The translations under genes and the position numbers were made by a program. A stretch of DNA of 64,000 nucleotides from contig CAVRUJ010000001.1 in NCBI GenBank assembly GCA_963724385.1, positions 124,001 through 188,000 of the forward strand, in the 5' to 3' direction. The DNA is from DASXQK01 sp963724385. Its GTDB lineage: Bacteria; Pseudomonadota; Alphaproteobacteria; Dongiales; Dongiaceae. Of this stretch, positions 44,496 to 53,161 are shown in pieces (within the stretch, counting starts at the first letter, position 1; every line of letters begins with the position of its first letter). Under the pieces are notes generated by a model. The model saw only the letters and a list, made by a program, of their open reading frames with translations, was not told where the DNA came from and made no database searches.

Positions 44496-45159
44496 CCAAA
44501 GGCCATGGCTGATGCCGGCGCTGCTGCTGGCGGCGACCGTTGTCTGCGTCTTGTTCGTGGATCAGCCCGCAGCCCAGCTGGCCGCGAGCTTCGGGCCCGG
44601 CCTGCGGAGCTTGGCCGAGCAGGTGACATGGTTCGGACGCTCGGAGGCTTGGCTCGCCCTGCTGGCCATCGCCGGCGCCGGTTTCGCCATCGCCGCGAGG
44701 ATTGCCAAAAGCCGCCGCGGCCGTCTCCGGGCGCTCTGGCTTGCCGGAACCGCGGCTTATCTCTGGCTCTCGGTTGCGCTCGCCGGGCTCGCCAATGATG
44801 TTTTCAAGATGCTGGGCCGGCCGCGCCCGACGGTGGGTGCGACCGGCCTGTCGCCGTTCCATTTCAGCTACGACTACGAGTCGTTTCCCTCTGGCCACAC
44901 GGCCGTCGCCTTCGGGCTCGCCTTCGCCCTTGCCCGTGTCGATCCTCGGTGGCGCTGGCCCTCCCTGGTCTTTGCCATTGCCGTGGGAACCTCGCGCGTC
45001 GTCTTGAGGGCCCACTACCCGGGTGACGTGCTGGGCGGCATTCTCGTGGCGCTGATCACGGTCCGGCTGTTGACAGTGGCCTCGGCGAAGTTCGGCCTCG
45101 TCTTCCGCCGTCTTCCCGACGGCCGGATCAGGCGCCGCTTTCCAAGCTTGACGTCTTAA
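44482..45159 (+). CDS. PAP2-family membrane phosphatase
   Basis: A 225-residue phosphatase with five to six helices. The three catalytic motifs are present: KMLGRPRP (about residue 110), FPSGHTAVA (about residue 135) and SRVVLRAHYPGDVLGG (about residue 172). The start overlaps the end of the GT39 gene by 14 bp. It may remove phosphate from lipid A or recycle polyprenyl pyrophosphate. It converges on the next lipoprotein gene, overlapping by 4 bp. Confidence 0.88.
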   Translation: MGSLDQRPWLMPALLLAATVVCVLFVDQPAAQLAASFGPGLRSLAEQVTWFGRSEAWLALLAIAGAGFAIAARIAKSRRGRLRALWLAGTAAYLWLSVALAGLANDVFKMLGRPRPTVGATGLSPFHFSYDYESFPSGHTAVAFGLAFALARVDPRWRWPSLVFAIAVGTSRVVLRAHYPGDVLGGILVALITVRLLTVASAKFGLVFRRLPDGRIRRRFPSLTS

Positions 45160-45590
45160 CTCTGCGCCGACTTGCGCTTCGCTTCGGCGAGCGCGGAGAG
45201 GCAAGGCGCCATGCCGGCATCGCTGGCCTCGGCCGCTTCGGCATTGCCCGATCTCGCTTCGGCATGGGTGACGGCCATGTGATCGTCGGCGGGATAGAGG
45301 TAGAGCTCGAGGACGCAGGCTTTGGCGCGGTATTGCCAAACCTCCGCCGGGTAATCGCGGCGGATGAGGGACGGCGCGCCAAACCAATGTTTGAGGGCTG
45401 CCTCGTCGAGACCGAGAAGGCTTTCGGGCGGCGCGCCGGCTTCGGCCGTATTCATGCCAGACGGCGACGTGACAGAGGGTAGCGGGGCCGGGGGAGACCC
45501 CGACTGGGATGCGGGGGCGCAAGCCGCGAAGCCGACACCGGCAACAATTAGGAATGCCGGCGCCAAGAACCGGTTTGCGTACCCCCTCAT
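45156..45590 (-). CDS. Lipoprotein, unknown family
   Basis: A 144-residue lipoprotein from ATG 45590, with a signal peptide ending GVGFAAC. The mature part has SLLGLDEAALKHWFGAPSLI and EVWQYRAKACVLELYLYP, resembling a small SmpA/OmlA-like or BamE-like fold; this is only a resemblance. The C-terminal region is charged and contains Cys. It lies 10 bp after the bactofilin gene, so the two are probably cotranscribed. Confidence 0.78.
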   Translation of the reverse strand: MRGYANRFLAPAFLIVAGVGFAACAPASQSGSPPAPLPSVTSPSGMNTAEAGAPPESLLGLDEAALKHWFGAPSLIRRDYPAEVWQYRAKACVLELYLYPADDHMAVTHAEARSGNAEAAEASDAGMAPCLSALAEAKRKSAQS

Positions 45591-45600
45591 CCCATGGTCG

Positions 45601-46224
45601 TCAGCTCTGGGCTGCGCCCTCGCTGATGGAGGCCGCAACCACGCCGCCACTTGGCATGGTCGTTTCCGACTCGGGGCCGCCGCCTTCGATGGCCTCGATC
45701 TGGCCGCTGATCGTGCCGCCCCGGGCGATCTCGATCTGGCCGTAGCGGATGTTGCCGTGGACGCGGCCGGTCGAATGGATGATGAGCTTCTGAGTGACCA
45801 CGAGATCGCCTTCGAAGCGCCCGCTGATCTCCGCCGATTCGATCTGGGCCTTGCCCTTGAACACGCCGGTGGCCGAGACCTCGATGGAGCGGCTGTCGGA
45901 AAGCGCCGCTTCCACGCGGCCCTCGACGACCAGCCGGTCGCAGGCGCGAATCTCGCCCGTGAGCGCAATGTCGCGTCCCACCACCAGCTTCTTGCTTTCG
46001 CTGTCGCTGGCCGGAGAGGGACGTACGTCCGAGCGCCGGCCCGTGGTCGCGGCGACATCGGGGGCCCGGCGCGGCGCGTCCACCACCGGGGCGCGCGGCA
46101 CGGGCGCCATGGCGCTGTCGGCGCGATACATGCGCGGGCCGCCGGCGTCGGGAGCCGGCGTCGTCGCGGGCGTGTCCGTTCCGGTCTTGGCGGTTCCGTC
46201 GCCGTCCTTGCGTCTGCCGAACAT
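45601..46224 (-). CDS. Bactofilin
   Basis: A 207-residue cytoskeletal protein. A disordered Pro/Ala-rich N-terminus of about 75 residues precedes the bactofilin beta-helix (LVVGRDIALTGEIRACDRLV, VEGRVEAALSDSRSIEV, ISGRFEGDLVVTQKLII, GTISGQIEAI) with its regular Gly turns. A short tail follows. Bactofilins polymerise without nucleotides and localise cell-wall or stalk machinery. No M23 peptidase gene is adjacent, unlike many bactofilin loci. Confidence 0.92.
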   Translation of the reverse strand: MFGRRKDGDGTAKTGTDTPATTPAPDAGGPRMYRADSAMAPVPRAPVVDAPRRAPDVAATTGRRSDVRPSPASDSESKKLVVGRDIALTGEIRACDRLVVEGRVEAALSDSRSIEVSATGVFKGKAQIESAEISGRFEGDLVVTQKLIIHSTGRVHGNIRYGQIEIARGGTISGQIEAIEGGGPESETTMPSGGVVAASISEGAAQS

Positions 46225-46255
46225 GTGAAGCCCTTCCTGTTTTTTTAAGCGGCGA

Positions 46256-46933
46256 TCACGACGTCGCCTTGGGCATCGCCTCGAACAGATGTAGCGCGAA
46301 TGCCGTTGCGGCGATCGGCGCGAACAAATTGAAGACCGGTACCGTCAGCATCAGGGCCATGATCACCCCCGCCAGCGTCACCCGTCCGCTCCAGGCGCGG
46401 CGCAGCGCGTCTGCCGCACGCTCATCGAGCCGTCGATAGGCGACCAGCTCGAAATACGCCCGGCCCAGAAGATAGCCGTTCACCCAATAGAAAACCAACA
46501 GGTAAAGCGGCGGAAACAGAAGCATCAGCAGGTAGGCCGGGAGTAAGACCAGGTTAAGAAATAAGGCGGCGGCGCCGAAGCGCAGGCTCGTTGCAAGCAA
46601 GGCGGCGAAGCCTTGCTGCCTCGCCGGCGGCCGGCCCGGGTAATGACGGGCCTCCACGGCCGAGGCGATGGCCTCCAGGAACAGCCCGACGAACATGGTG
46701 ATCACCGCCGGAAACAGGAACCAGGCGAGCCCAGCGGCCAGGATCAGGGTGCCGAAATGGGCAAGCCAGCCGACCCAATGGGCGAGCCCGGCGGCGATCC
46801 AGCCGGCCAGCTCCCACAAGCCCGCGCCCAGCAGGACGAGCAGGAGAATCGCCAATCCCAGGCTCTTCCAGATGACGGCCAGGATGCGGGGATCGTCGAA
46901 TTGGCCAAGGGCCTTGCCGAGCGCTGAAAACAG
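46256..46933 (-). CDS. EI24/CysZ-like membrane protein, probable CTG start
   Basis: A 225-residue membrane protein with about five helices of the EI24 domain. The usual family N-terminus (FSALGKALGQFDDPRILAVI) lies upstream of the first TTG (46855), in the same frame, and no ATG, GTG or TTG precedes it. CTG 46933-46931 lies five bases after GGGAGG and is the best start. YLLMLLFPPLYLLVFYWVNG and LGRAYFELVAYRRL are typical. Function in sulfate uptake (CysZ) is uncertain for this branch. Confidence 0.8.
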   Translation of the reverse strand: MFSALGKALGQFDDPRILAVIWKSLGLAILLLVLLGAGLWELAGWIAAGLAHWVGWLAHFGTLILAAGLAWFLFPAVITMFVGLFLEAIASAVEARHYPGRPPARQQGFAALLATSLRFGAAALFLNLVLLPAYLLMLLFPPLYLLVFYWVNGYLLGRAYFELVAYRRLDERAADALRRAWSGRVTLAGVIMALMLTVPVFNLFAPIAATAFALHLFEAMPKATS

Positions 46934-47044
46934 GGGAGCCTCCCTACGAAGGGAGCGGCATTATCGGCCGGGCCGCCGGCCTTGCAAGCCCGGGCGCCCA
47001 TCGTCATAGTCCGCCGCGATTTTCCGGTTGCACCGAAGGAACCC

Positions 47045-48055
47045 ATGACGGACGGGCTTCTCGACGTTGTCGGCATCGGCAACGCCATCGTCGACGTGCT
47101 GGCCAGGGCCGATGAGGCCTTCCTGGTGCGCCATGGCCTGACCAAAGGCGCCATGACGCTGGTCGATGGGCCGCGCGCGACGGCGCTCTACGCGGCCATG
47201 GGGAGTGCCGTCGAGGTTTCCGGCGGGTCGGCCGCCAATACCATCGCGGGCCTAGCTTCGCTGGGCGGGCGCGCCGGCTTCATCGGCAAGGTCGGGCGCG
47301 ATGTCCTCGGGCAGGTCTTCCGGCACGACATCCGGGCGGGCGGCGTGGTTTTCGAGACTCCGCCGGCGACCTCGGCGACGCCGACGGCGCGCTGCCTCAT
47401 CCTTGTCACGCCCGACGCCCAGCGCACCATGAACACCTATCTCGGCGCCTCGGTGGAAATCGAGCCCGAGGACGTCGATGCCGCCCTCATCAGCCGGGCC
47501 AGGGTAACCTACCTCGAGGGCTACCTGTGGGATCCGCCGGCCGCCAAGGCGGCCTTCGTGAAGGCGGCCGAGGCCGCGCATGCTGCTGGGCGCAAGGTGG
47601 CCCTCAGTCTCTCCGACGGCTTCTGCGTCGAGCGCCACCGGGCCGAGTTCCGCGAGCTCCTGGGCCGGCATGTGGACATCCTCTTCGCCAACGAGTGGGA
47701 GATCCGCTCCCTCTGGGAGGTCGAGGATTTCGATGCCGCGCTCCAGGCGACCCGGGGAGTTTGCGAACTGGCGGCGCTGACCCGCAGCGCCCGGGGCTCG
47801 GTCGTCCTCGCGAACGGGGAAGTGCATGTGGCGGACGCCGCTCCCGTGGCCAAGGTGGTCGATACGACCGGGGCGGGCGACCTCTACGCCGCGGGCTTCC
47901 TCCACGGCTATACCCGCGGCCTGCCGGCTTATGACTGCGCACGGATCGGGGCCATTGCCGCGGCCGAGGTCATTTCCCATTTCGGAGCCAGGCCCGAGAC
48001 GCCGCTGGCGGATCTGCTGCCACAGGCACTCGCACCGGCCGGGCCCCACGCATGA
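47045..48055 (+). CDS. PfkB family sugar/nucleoside kinase, adenosine-kinase-like
   Basis: A 336-residue kinase of the ribokinase fold; ATG 47045 follows AAGGAA. Family motifs are GGSAANTIAGLASLGG near the N-terminus, SLSDGFCVERHR in the middle, and the anion hole with catalytic Asp, DTTGAGDLYAAGFLHGY. The branch with GNAIVDVL and GSAANT resembles adenosine kinase of Alphaproteobacteria. It could turn adenosine, including that released by AhcY, into AMP. Its stop overlaps the typA start in ATGA. Confidence 0.87.
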   Translation: MTDGLLDVVGIGNAIVDVLARADEAFLVRHGLTKGAMTLVDGPRATALYAAMGSAVEVSGGSAANTIAGLASLGGRAGFIGKVGRDVLGQVFRHDIRAGGVVFETPPATSATPTARCLILVTPDAQRTMNTYLGASVEIEPEDVDAALISRARVTYLEGYLWDPPAAKAAFVKAAEAAHAAGRKVALSLSDGFCVERHRAEFRELLGRHVDILFANEWEIRSLWEVEDFDAALQATRGVCELAALTRSARGSVVLANGEVHVADAAPVAKVVDTTGAGDLYAAGFLHGYTRGLPAYDCARIGAIAAAEVISHFGARPETPLADLLPQALAPAGPHA

Positions 48056-49884
48056 CCGAACTTCACAACCTCGCCATCATCGCCCATGTCGACCATGGCA
48101 AGACCACCCTGGTCGATCAGCTCCTGCGCCAGTCGGGCTCCTTCCGCGCCAACCAGCAGGTGCAGGAACGGGCCATGGATTCGGGTGACCTGGAGCGCGA
48201 GCGCGGCATCACCATCCTGGCGAAATGCACCTCGGTCGCCTGGAAGGGCGCCAGGCTCAATATCGTCGACACCCCCGGCCATGCCGATTTCGGCGGCGAG
48301 GTCGAGCGCATCCTCAGCATGGTGGACGGCGTCGTGGTGCTGGTGGACGCGGCCGAGGGCCCGATGCCCCAGACCAAGTTCGTTACCATGAAGGCGCTGG
48401 CGCTCGGGCTCAGGCCCATCGTCGTCATCAACAAGGTGGACCGGCCCGATGCCCGGCCCCACGAGGTTCATGATCTGGTCTTCGACCTGTTTGCGGCCTT
48501 GGGCGCCAGCGACGAGCAGCTCGATTTCCCGACCCTTTTCGCCTCCTCGAAGCTCGGTTGGGCGGTCGCCGACCTGGCCGAGGAGAAGCGCGACATGTCG
48601 CCGCTCTTCGATCTCATCGTCCGCCATGTGCCCGCGGCCACGGGCGACGCGAGCGCGCCGTTCGCCATGCTGGTGACGACGCTGGAATACGATTCCTACC
48701 TCGGCCGGGTGCTGACCGGCCGGATCCATGCCGGCACGGCCAAGATCAACATGCATATGAAGGCCATCGCCCCGGACGGCCGGGTGATCGAGCATGCGCG
48801 GCTGACCAAACTCCTCGCCTTCCGCGGCCTGGAACGCCTGCCCATCGAGGCGGCCGAGGCCGGCGACATCGTGGCCATCGCCGGGCTCGAGCGCACGACG
48901 GTTGCCGACACCATCTGCGATCCCCTGGTGATCCAGCCGGTCAAGGCCAACCCCGTGGATCCGCCGACCCTTTCCATGACCTTCTCGGTCAACGATTCGC
49001 CGCTGGCGGGCCGCGAGGGCGACAAGGTGACGAGCCGCATGATCCGGGCCCGCCTGCTTCGCGAATCCGAGGGCAACGTCGCCATCCGTGTGCGCGAGAG
49101 CGAGGGCAAGGATACCTTTGAAGTTGCCGGTCGCGGCGAGCTGCAGCTTGGCGTGCTGATCGAGACCATGCGCCGGGAAGGCTTCGAGCTGTCCGTCGGC
49201 CGGCCCCGGGTCATCTTCCGCGTCGATCCCGAAACGGGCCAGCGCCAGGAGCCGATCGAGGAAGTCCAGGTCGACGTCGACGACGAATACACCGGCGTGG
49301 TGGTCGAGCAGCTCGGCCTGCGCCGGGGCGAGCTCATCGACATGCGCCCCTCGGGCGGGGCCAAGACGCGCATCGTCTTCCGCGTGCCGTCGCGCGGCCT
49401 CATCGGCTATCACGGCCAGTTCCTGACCGATACCCGCGGCACCGGCGTCATGAGCCGGATCTTCCACGGCTATGAGCCCTTCAAGGGCCCGATCGAGGGC
49501 CGGCGCAACGGCGTGCTCATTTCCAACGGCGCCGGCAACGCGGTCGCCTATGCGCTCTGGTACCTGGAGGAGCGGGGGCCGATGTTCATCACGCCGGGGA
49601 CCCAGGTCTACGAAGGCATGATCATCGGCGAGCACAGCCGGGGCAACGATCTCGAGGTCAACCCGCTGCGCAGCAAGCAGTTGACCAATATCCGCACCAC
49701 GGCCAAGGACGAGGCGGTGCGTCTGACCCCGCCGCGCCAGATGACCCTGGAAGCGGCCATCGCCTATGTCCAGGACGACGAGGAGGTGGAGGTGACGCCC
49801 AAGAGCATCCGCCTACGCAAGGTCCTGCTCGATCCCAACAAGCGCAAGCGCGCCGAGCGCGCGGCCGAAGCCGCGGCGGGGTAA
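48052..49884 (+). CDS. typA: GTP-binding protein TypA/BipA
   Basis: A 610-residue translational GTPase. G motifs are AHVDHGKTTLVD, RGITILAK, DTPGHADFGGE and NKVDRPDARP. Domains II, III and V follow, then the BipA C-terminal domain (PIEGRRNGVLISNGAGNAVA, LTNIRTTAKDEAVRLTPP). It binds ribosomes and aids 50S assembly and stress adaptation. It overlaps the kinase gene and is followed at once by the MFS gene with a TTG start. Confidence 0.97.
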   Translation: MTELHNLAIIAHVDHGKTTLVDQLLRQSGSFRANQQVQERAMDSGDLERERGITILAKCTSVAWKGARLNIVDTPGHADFGGEVERILSMVDGVVVLVDAAEGPMPQTKFVTMKALALGLRPIVVINKVDRPDARPHEVHDLVFDLFAALGASDEQLDFPTLFASSKLGWAVADLAEEKRDMSPLFDLIVRHVPAATGDASAPFAMLVTTLEYDSYLGRVLTGRIHAGTAKINMHMKAIAPDGRVIEHARLTKLLAFRGLERLPIEAAEAGDIVAIAGLERTTVADTICDPLVIQPVKANPVDPPTLSMTFSVNDSPLAGREGDKVTSRMIRARLLRESEGNVAIRVRESEGKDTFEVAGRGELQLGVLIETMRREGFELSVGRPRVIFRVDPETGQRQEPIEEVQVDVDDEYTGVVVEQLGLRRGELIDMRPSGGAKTRIVFRVPSRGLIGYHGQFLTDTRGTGVMSRIFHGYEPFKGPIEGRRNGVLISNGAGNAVAYALWYLEERGPMFITPGTQVYEGMIIGEHSRGNDLEVNPLRSKQLTNIRTTAKDEAVRLTPPRQMTLEAAIAYVQDDEEVEVTPKSIRLRKVLLDPNKRKRAERAAEAAAG

Positions 49885-51198
49885 TTGTCGGGCGAGTCGA
49901 TTCCGGGAGCGGCTGTCCGCGGCAAGGGCCGCTGGCGCGACACGCTCGCTGTCTACCGCGACCGTCGCATTCTGCTAATCGCCCTCATGGGGTTTTCCAG
50001 CGGCCTGCCGCTGCTGCTGACGCTGTCCACGCTCTCCTATTGGCTCGCCAAACGGGGCATCGACCGGACATCGATCGGTCTTTTCGCGCTGGTCGGGGCC
50101 CCTTACAGCTTCAAGTTCCTGTGGGCCCCGCTCCTGGACCAGCTCCCGCCGCCGTTTCTTGGCAGACGAAGAGGCTGGGCGCTGACGATTCAGGCGGCGA
50201 TGGCGGTCTCGATTCTCGCCATGGGATTCACCGATCCGGTTGCCGACGCCTGGTTGACGGCCCTCGTGGCGCTGGCGGTTGCCTTCCTGTCGGCGAGCCA
50301 GGACATCGTCCTGGACGCCTTTCGCATCGAGTTATTGCCGCAAACCGATGCCGAGCAGGGCGCATCGTCGACCGTATATCAGCTGGGCTACCGGATCGGC
50401 ATGCTGGTCGCCAACGCCGGAGCGATAGCGGTAGCCGACTTCGTCTCATGGCCGTGGGTGTTCGCTGGCCTGGCCGCCTTGACGAGCGTCGGCATGGCCG
50501 CCGTCATCATGGCGCCCGAATTGCCGATGCCGGCGCGCCGGCGCCAGAGCATGAAGGCGTGGTTCTTGGAAGGCGTGGTGGCGCCCTTGTCGGAATTCAC
50601 CCACAGGCACGGCTGGTGGGTGATCCTGCTTTTCGTGCTGCTCTACAAGCTGGCGGGTGCGGTCGGGACCTCCATGTCGTCGCCCTTCTATATCGGGCTC
50701 GGCTTTTCCGGCGTCGAGATCGCCGCGATATCGAAGGTGTTCGGGATGGCGGCCTTCATGGCCGGCGCGGTCATCGGCGGCATCATCGCGATCCGCTTCG
50801 GGATCATGCGCGCCCTTTTTCTCGGCGGCGTGCTGCAGGCCCTGGGCATCTTGATGTTCGCGGTTCTCTCCTACAAAGGGCATGACCGGCTGTGGCTTGC
50901 CCTGGCGATCGGCAGCGAAAACCTGGTCGATGGCGTCGGTTCGGCGGCTTTCGTGGCCTACCTCTCTGAATTGACCAACATTGCCTTCACCGCGACGCAA
51001 TACGCGCTCCTGAGCTCGCTCACGGCCTGGGGGCGGACGCTGTTCTCGTCCGGGGGAGGCTGGCTCTCGCTGCATCTCGGTTGGCCGCTCTTCTTCGTGT
51101 TTTCCTCTGCGCTCGCGGTTCCGGGCCTCCTCCTCCTGCTCTGGCTTTCCCGGCTTTATCCGACGCGCCGGACGGACGTGGAGGCGAAGCTTGCCTGA
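49885..51198 (+). CDS. MFS permease, AmpG-like
   Basis: A 437-residue, 12-helix transporter beginning at TTG 49885 directly behind the typA stop. SSGLPLLLTLSTLSYWLAKR, GAPYSFKFLWAPLLDQLPPP and DIVLDAFRIELLP are characteristic of AmpG-type muropeptide permeases. It may import anhydromuropeptides for wall recycling, but AmpG-like carriers with other substrates exist. The next gene starts eight bases before its stop, after a strong GGAGG inside this gene, so the two proteins are coupled. Confidence 0.85.
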   Translation: MSGESIPGAAVRGKGRWRDTLAVYRDRRILLIALMGFSSGLPLLLTLSTLSYWLAKRGIDRTSIGLFALVGAPYSFKFLWAPLLDQLPPPFLGRRRGWALTIQAAMAVSILAMGFTDPVADAWLTALVALAVAFLSASQDIVLDAFRIELLPQTDAEQGASSTVYQLGYRIGMLVANAGAIAVADFVSWPWVFAGLAALTSVGMAAVIMAPELPMPARRRQSMKAWFLEGVVAPLSEFTHRHGWWVILLFVLLYKLAGAVGTSMSSPFYIGLGFSGVEIAAISKVFGMAAFMAGAVIGGIIAIRFGIMRALFLGGVLQALGILMFAVLSYKGHDRLWLALAIGSENLVDGVGSAAFVAYLSELTNIAFTATQYALLSSLTAWGRTLFSSGGGWLSLHLGWPLFFVFSSALAVPGLLLLLWLSRLYPTRRTDVEAKLA

Positions 51199-53089
51199 GC
51201 GGATATCGGTCTACGACGGCGACATCACGACGCTGGCCGTCGATGCCATCGTCAACGCGGCCAATGAAAGGCTCGCGCCCGGCGGGGGAGTCTGCGGGGC
51301 GATCCACCGGGCGGCGGGGCTGGAGCTCGCCCGGGCCTGCGCCAGGATCGGCTCCTGCCCGACGGGCGAGGCGCGGATCACGCCCGGCTTCGATCTCGCC
51401 GCCCGTTTCGTCATCCATGCCGTGGGCCCGGTCTGGCATGGTGGCAATGCCGGCGAGGAGAAGCTGCTCGCCGCCTGCTATCGCGCCAGCCTCGATCTGG
51501 CGGCCGAGAACGGCGTCAGCAGCATCGCCTTCCCGGCGATCTCCACGGGCATCTATGGGTTTCCCCTGGAGCAGGCGGCGAGGATCGCCATCGCCACGGT
51601 TGCAGCGGGCCTTGCCCGCCATGGCTCGATCGAGCGCGTGGTGTTCTGCTGTTTCGGGGAAGAACCCACGGCGGTCTACCACGAGCTTCTGGCCAAGCTT
51701 GTGCCGGCAGCGGGCAGTGCTGCGAAACGAGAGGCCGGCCCATTGGGCGCGCTCGCCGACAAATTGGAAGCCCTGGCCGCCGCCGAGCGGAACCTGTTCC
51801 AGCGCCGCACGGCCAAGTCCCAGGCGCTGCTGGCCCGGGCCAAGGAGGCCATGCCGTCGGGCGTGCCCATGCCCTGGATGGCGGGGCTCTATCCCCATGA
51901 CCCGGTCTTCGTCGCCGGCGGGCGGGGCTCAACCTTCGAGGACATCGACGGCAACCGCTACGTCGATTTCAACCTGGTCGATCTCGCCGGCTCTCTCGGC
52001 TTCGCGCCGGCCCCGGTCGTGGAGGCGGTGAAGCGGCGCATGGACTTGGGAAGCTCCTTCCTGCTGCCGACCGAGGATGGGCTGGTCGCGGCCGAACTGC
52101 TGAAGCAGCGCACGGGGCTGCCCTTCTGGCAGTTCACCGGTTCGGCCACGGTCGCCAATACCGAGGCCCTGCGGCTTGCCCGTTTCGTCACCGGGCGCGA
52201 GCGCCTGCTGATGTTCGAAGGCAAGTACCACGGCCATGGCGACGACATGCTGGTCTCGAGCGAGACCGGCGCCGCCCAGGCGGAACTCCTGGGCCTGCCC
52301 AAGGGGATCGAGGGCAAGGCGCTGACCGTGCCGTTCAACGATCTGGCGGCGCTCGAGCGCGCGCTCGCCGAAGGCGACGCGGCCTGCCTGATGGCCGAGC
52401 CGATGCTGACCAACTGCAACATCGTGTTTCCCGACGAGGGATTCTGGGCGGAGGCGCGCAAACTGCTCGACCGGGCCGGAGTGCTTCTCGTCATCGACGA
52501 GGCCCATACCCATTCCTTCGCCTATGGCGGCCTCACCCGGCTCTGGGGCCTGAAGCCCGATGTTCTGGTGCTGGGCAAGGGTCTCGGCACGGGCGTGCCC
52601 TTCGCGGCCTATGGCGTGAGCGCGACGCTGGCGCAGGCGATGGAGAAGCACCTCTATGTCGATCCGCAGTGGACGGGGCTCGCCCTCGGCGGGACGACCT
52701 ATGGCAGCGCTCTGGTGCTGGCCGCCGCCCGGGCCGCGCTCGAATCCTGCCTCGGAGAAGAAGACTACACGCGGGTGACGGCGCTGGGCCGGCGCCTTGC
52801 ATTCGGCCTGCAGGCGCTGTTCGACCGGCGCGGCCTTGCCTGGCGGGCACCGGTCATCGGCGGCCGGTCCGGCTGGGTCCTGGGGCCGGGCCTGCCGCGC
52901 AACGCGGCGGAATCGCGCGCGGCGATGCATCACGGCTTCGCCGCGGCGCGCAAGCTCTTCTTCGCCAATCGTGGGGTGTGGGACGCCATCGCGAGTGCCG
53001 GGCCCGGCTGCTCGTTCCAGCATGGCGAGAGCGACGTCGATCTCTACCTCGAAGTCTCCGACGCCTTCCTCGCCGCCCTTGGCGGCTGA
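51191..53089 (+). CDS. Macro domain fused to a class III aminotransferase
   Basis: A 632-residue protein starting at TTG 51191, with GGAGG six bases upstream. Residues 1-175 are a macro domain: DAIVNAANERLAPGGGVCGA, PTGEARITPGF and PAISTGIYGFP bind ADP-ribose or its O-acetyl form in this family. After a linker (about residues 176-215) a PLP aminotransferase of the glutamate-1-semialdehyde type follows, with GSATVANTEALRLAR, LVIDEAHTHSFAYGG and the PLP Lys at about residue 463 (LGKGLGTGVPF). No stop or frame change separates the two domains. The substrate is unknown. Confidence 0.85.
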   Translation: MPERISVYDGDITTLAVDAIVNAANERLAPGGGVCGAIHRAAGLELARACARIGSCPTGEARITPGFDLAARFVIHAVGPVWHGGNAGEEKLLAACYRASLDLAAENGVSSIAFPAISTGIYGFPLEQAARIAIATVAAGLARHGSIERVVFCCFGEEPTAVYHELLAKLVPAAGSAAKREAGPLGALADKLEALAAAERNLFQRRTAKSQALLARAKEAMPSGVPMPWMAGLYPHDPVFVAGGRGSTFEDIDGNRYVDFNLVDLAGSLGFAPAPVVEAVKRRMDLGSSFLLPTEDGLVAAELLKQRTGLPFWQFTGSATVANTEALRLARFVTGRERLLMFEGKYHGHGDDMLVSSETGAAQAELLGLPKGIEGKALTVPFNDLAALERALAEGDAACLMAEPMLTNCNIVFPDEGFWAEARKLLDRAGVLLVIDEAHTHSFAYGGLTRLWGLKPDVLVLGKGLGTGVPFAAYGVSATLAQAMEKHLYVDPQWTGLALGGTTYGSALVLAAARAALESCLGEEDYTRVTALGRRLAFGLQALFDRRGLAWRAPVIGGRSGWVLGPGLPRNAAESRAAMHHGFAAARKLFFANRGVWDAIASAGPGCSFQHGESDVDLYLEVSDAFLAALGG

Positions 53090-53116
53090 GGAAGCCCTAG
53101 ATTCCTTGGTCTGGTC

Positions 53117-53159
53117 GCATTTTCTGCGCCGAACCGGTGCCCACTTCGGCGGAAAATGC
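53117..53159. terminator. Bidirectional hairpin between convergent genes
   Basis: GCATTTTC and GAAAATGC close a stem continued by CGCCGAA/TTCGGCG with one or two unpaired bases and an 11-base loop. It lies exactly between the fusion gene and phoB, which converge. The T and A tracts lie inside the stem, so efficiency is uncertain. The same palindrome type is a known dispersed element of Alphaproteobacteria. Confidence 0.55.
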
Positions 53160-53161
53160 TC

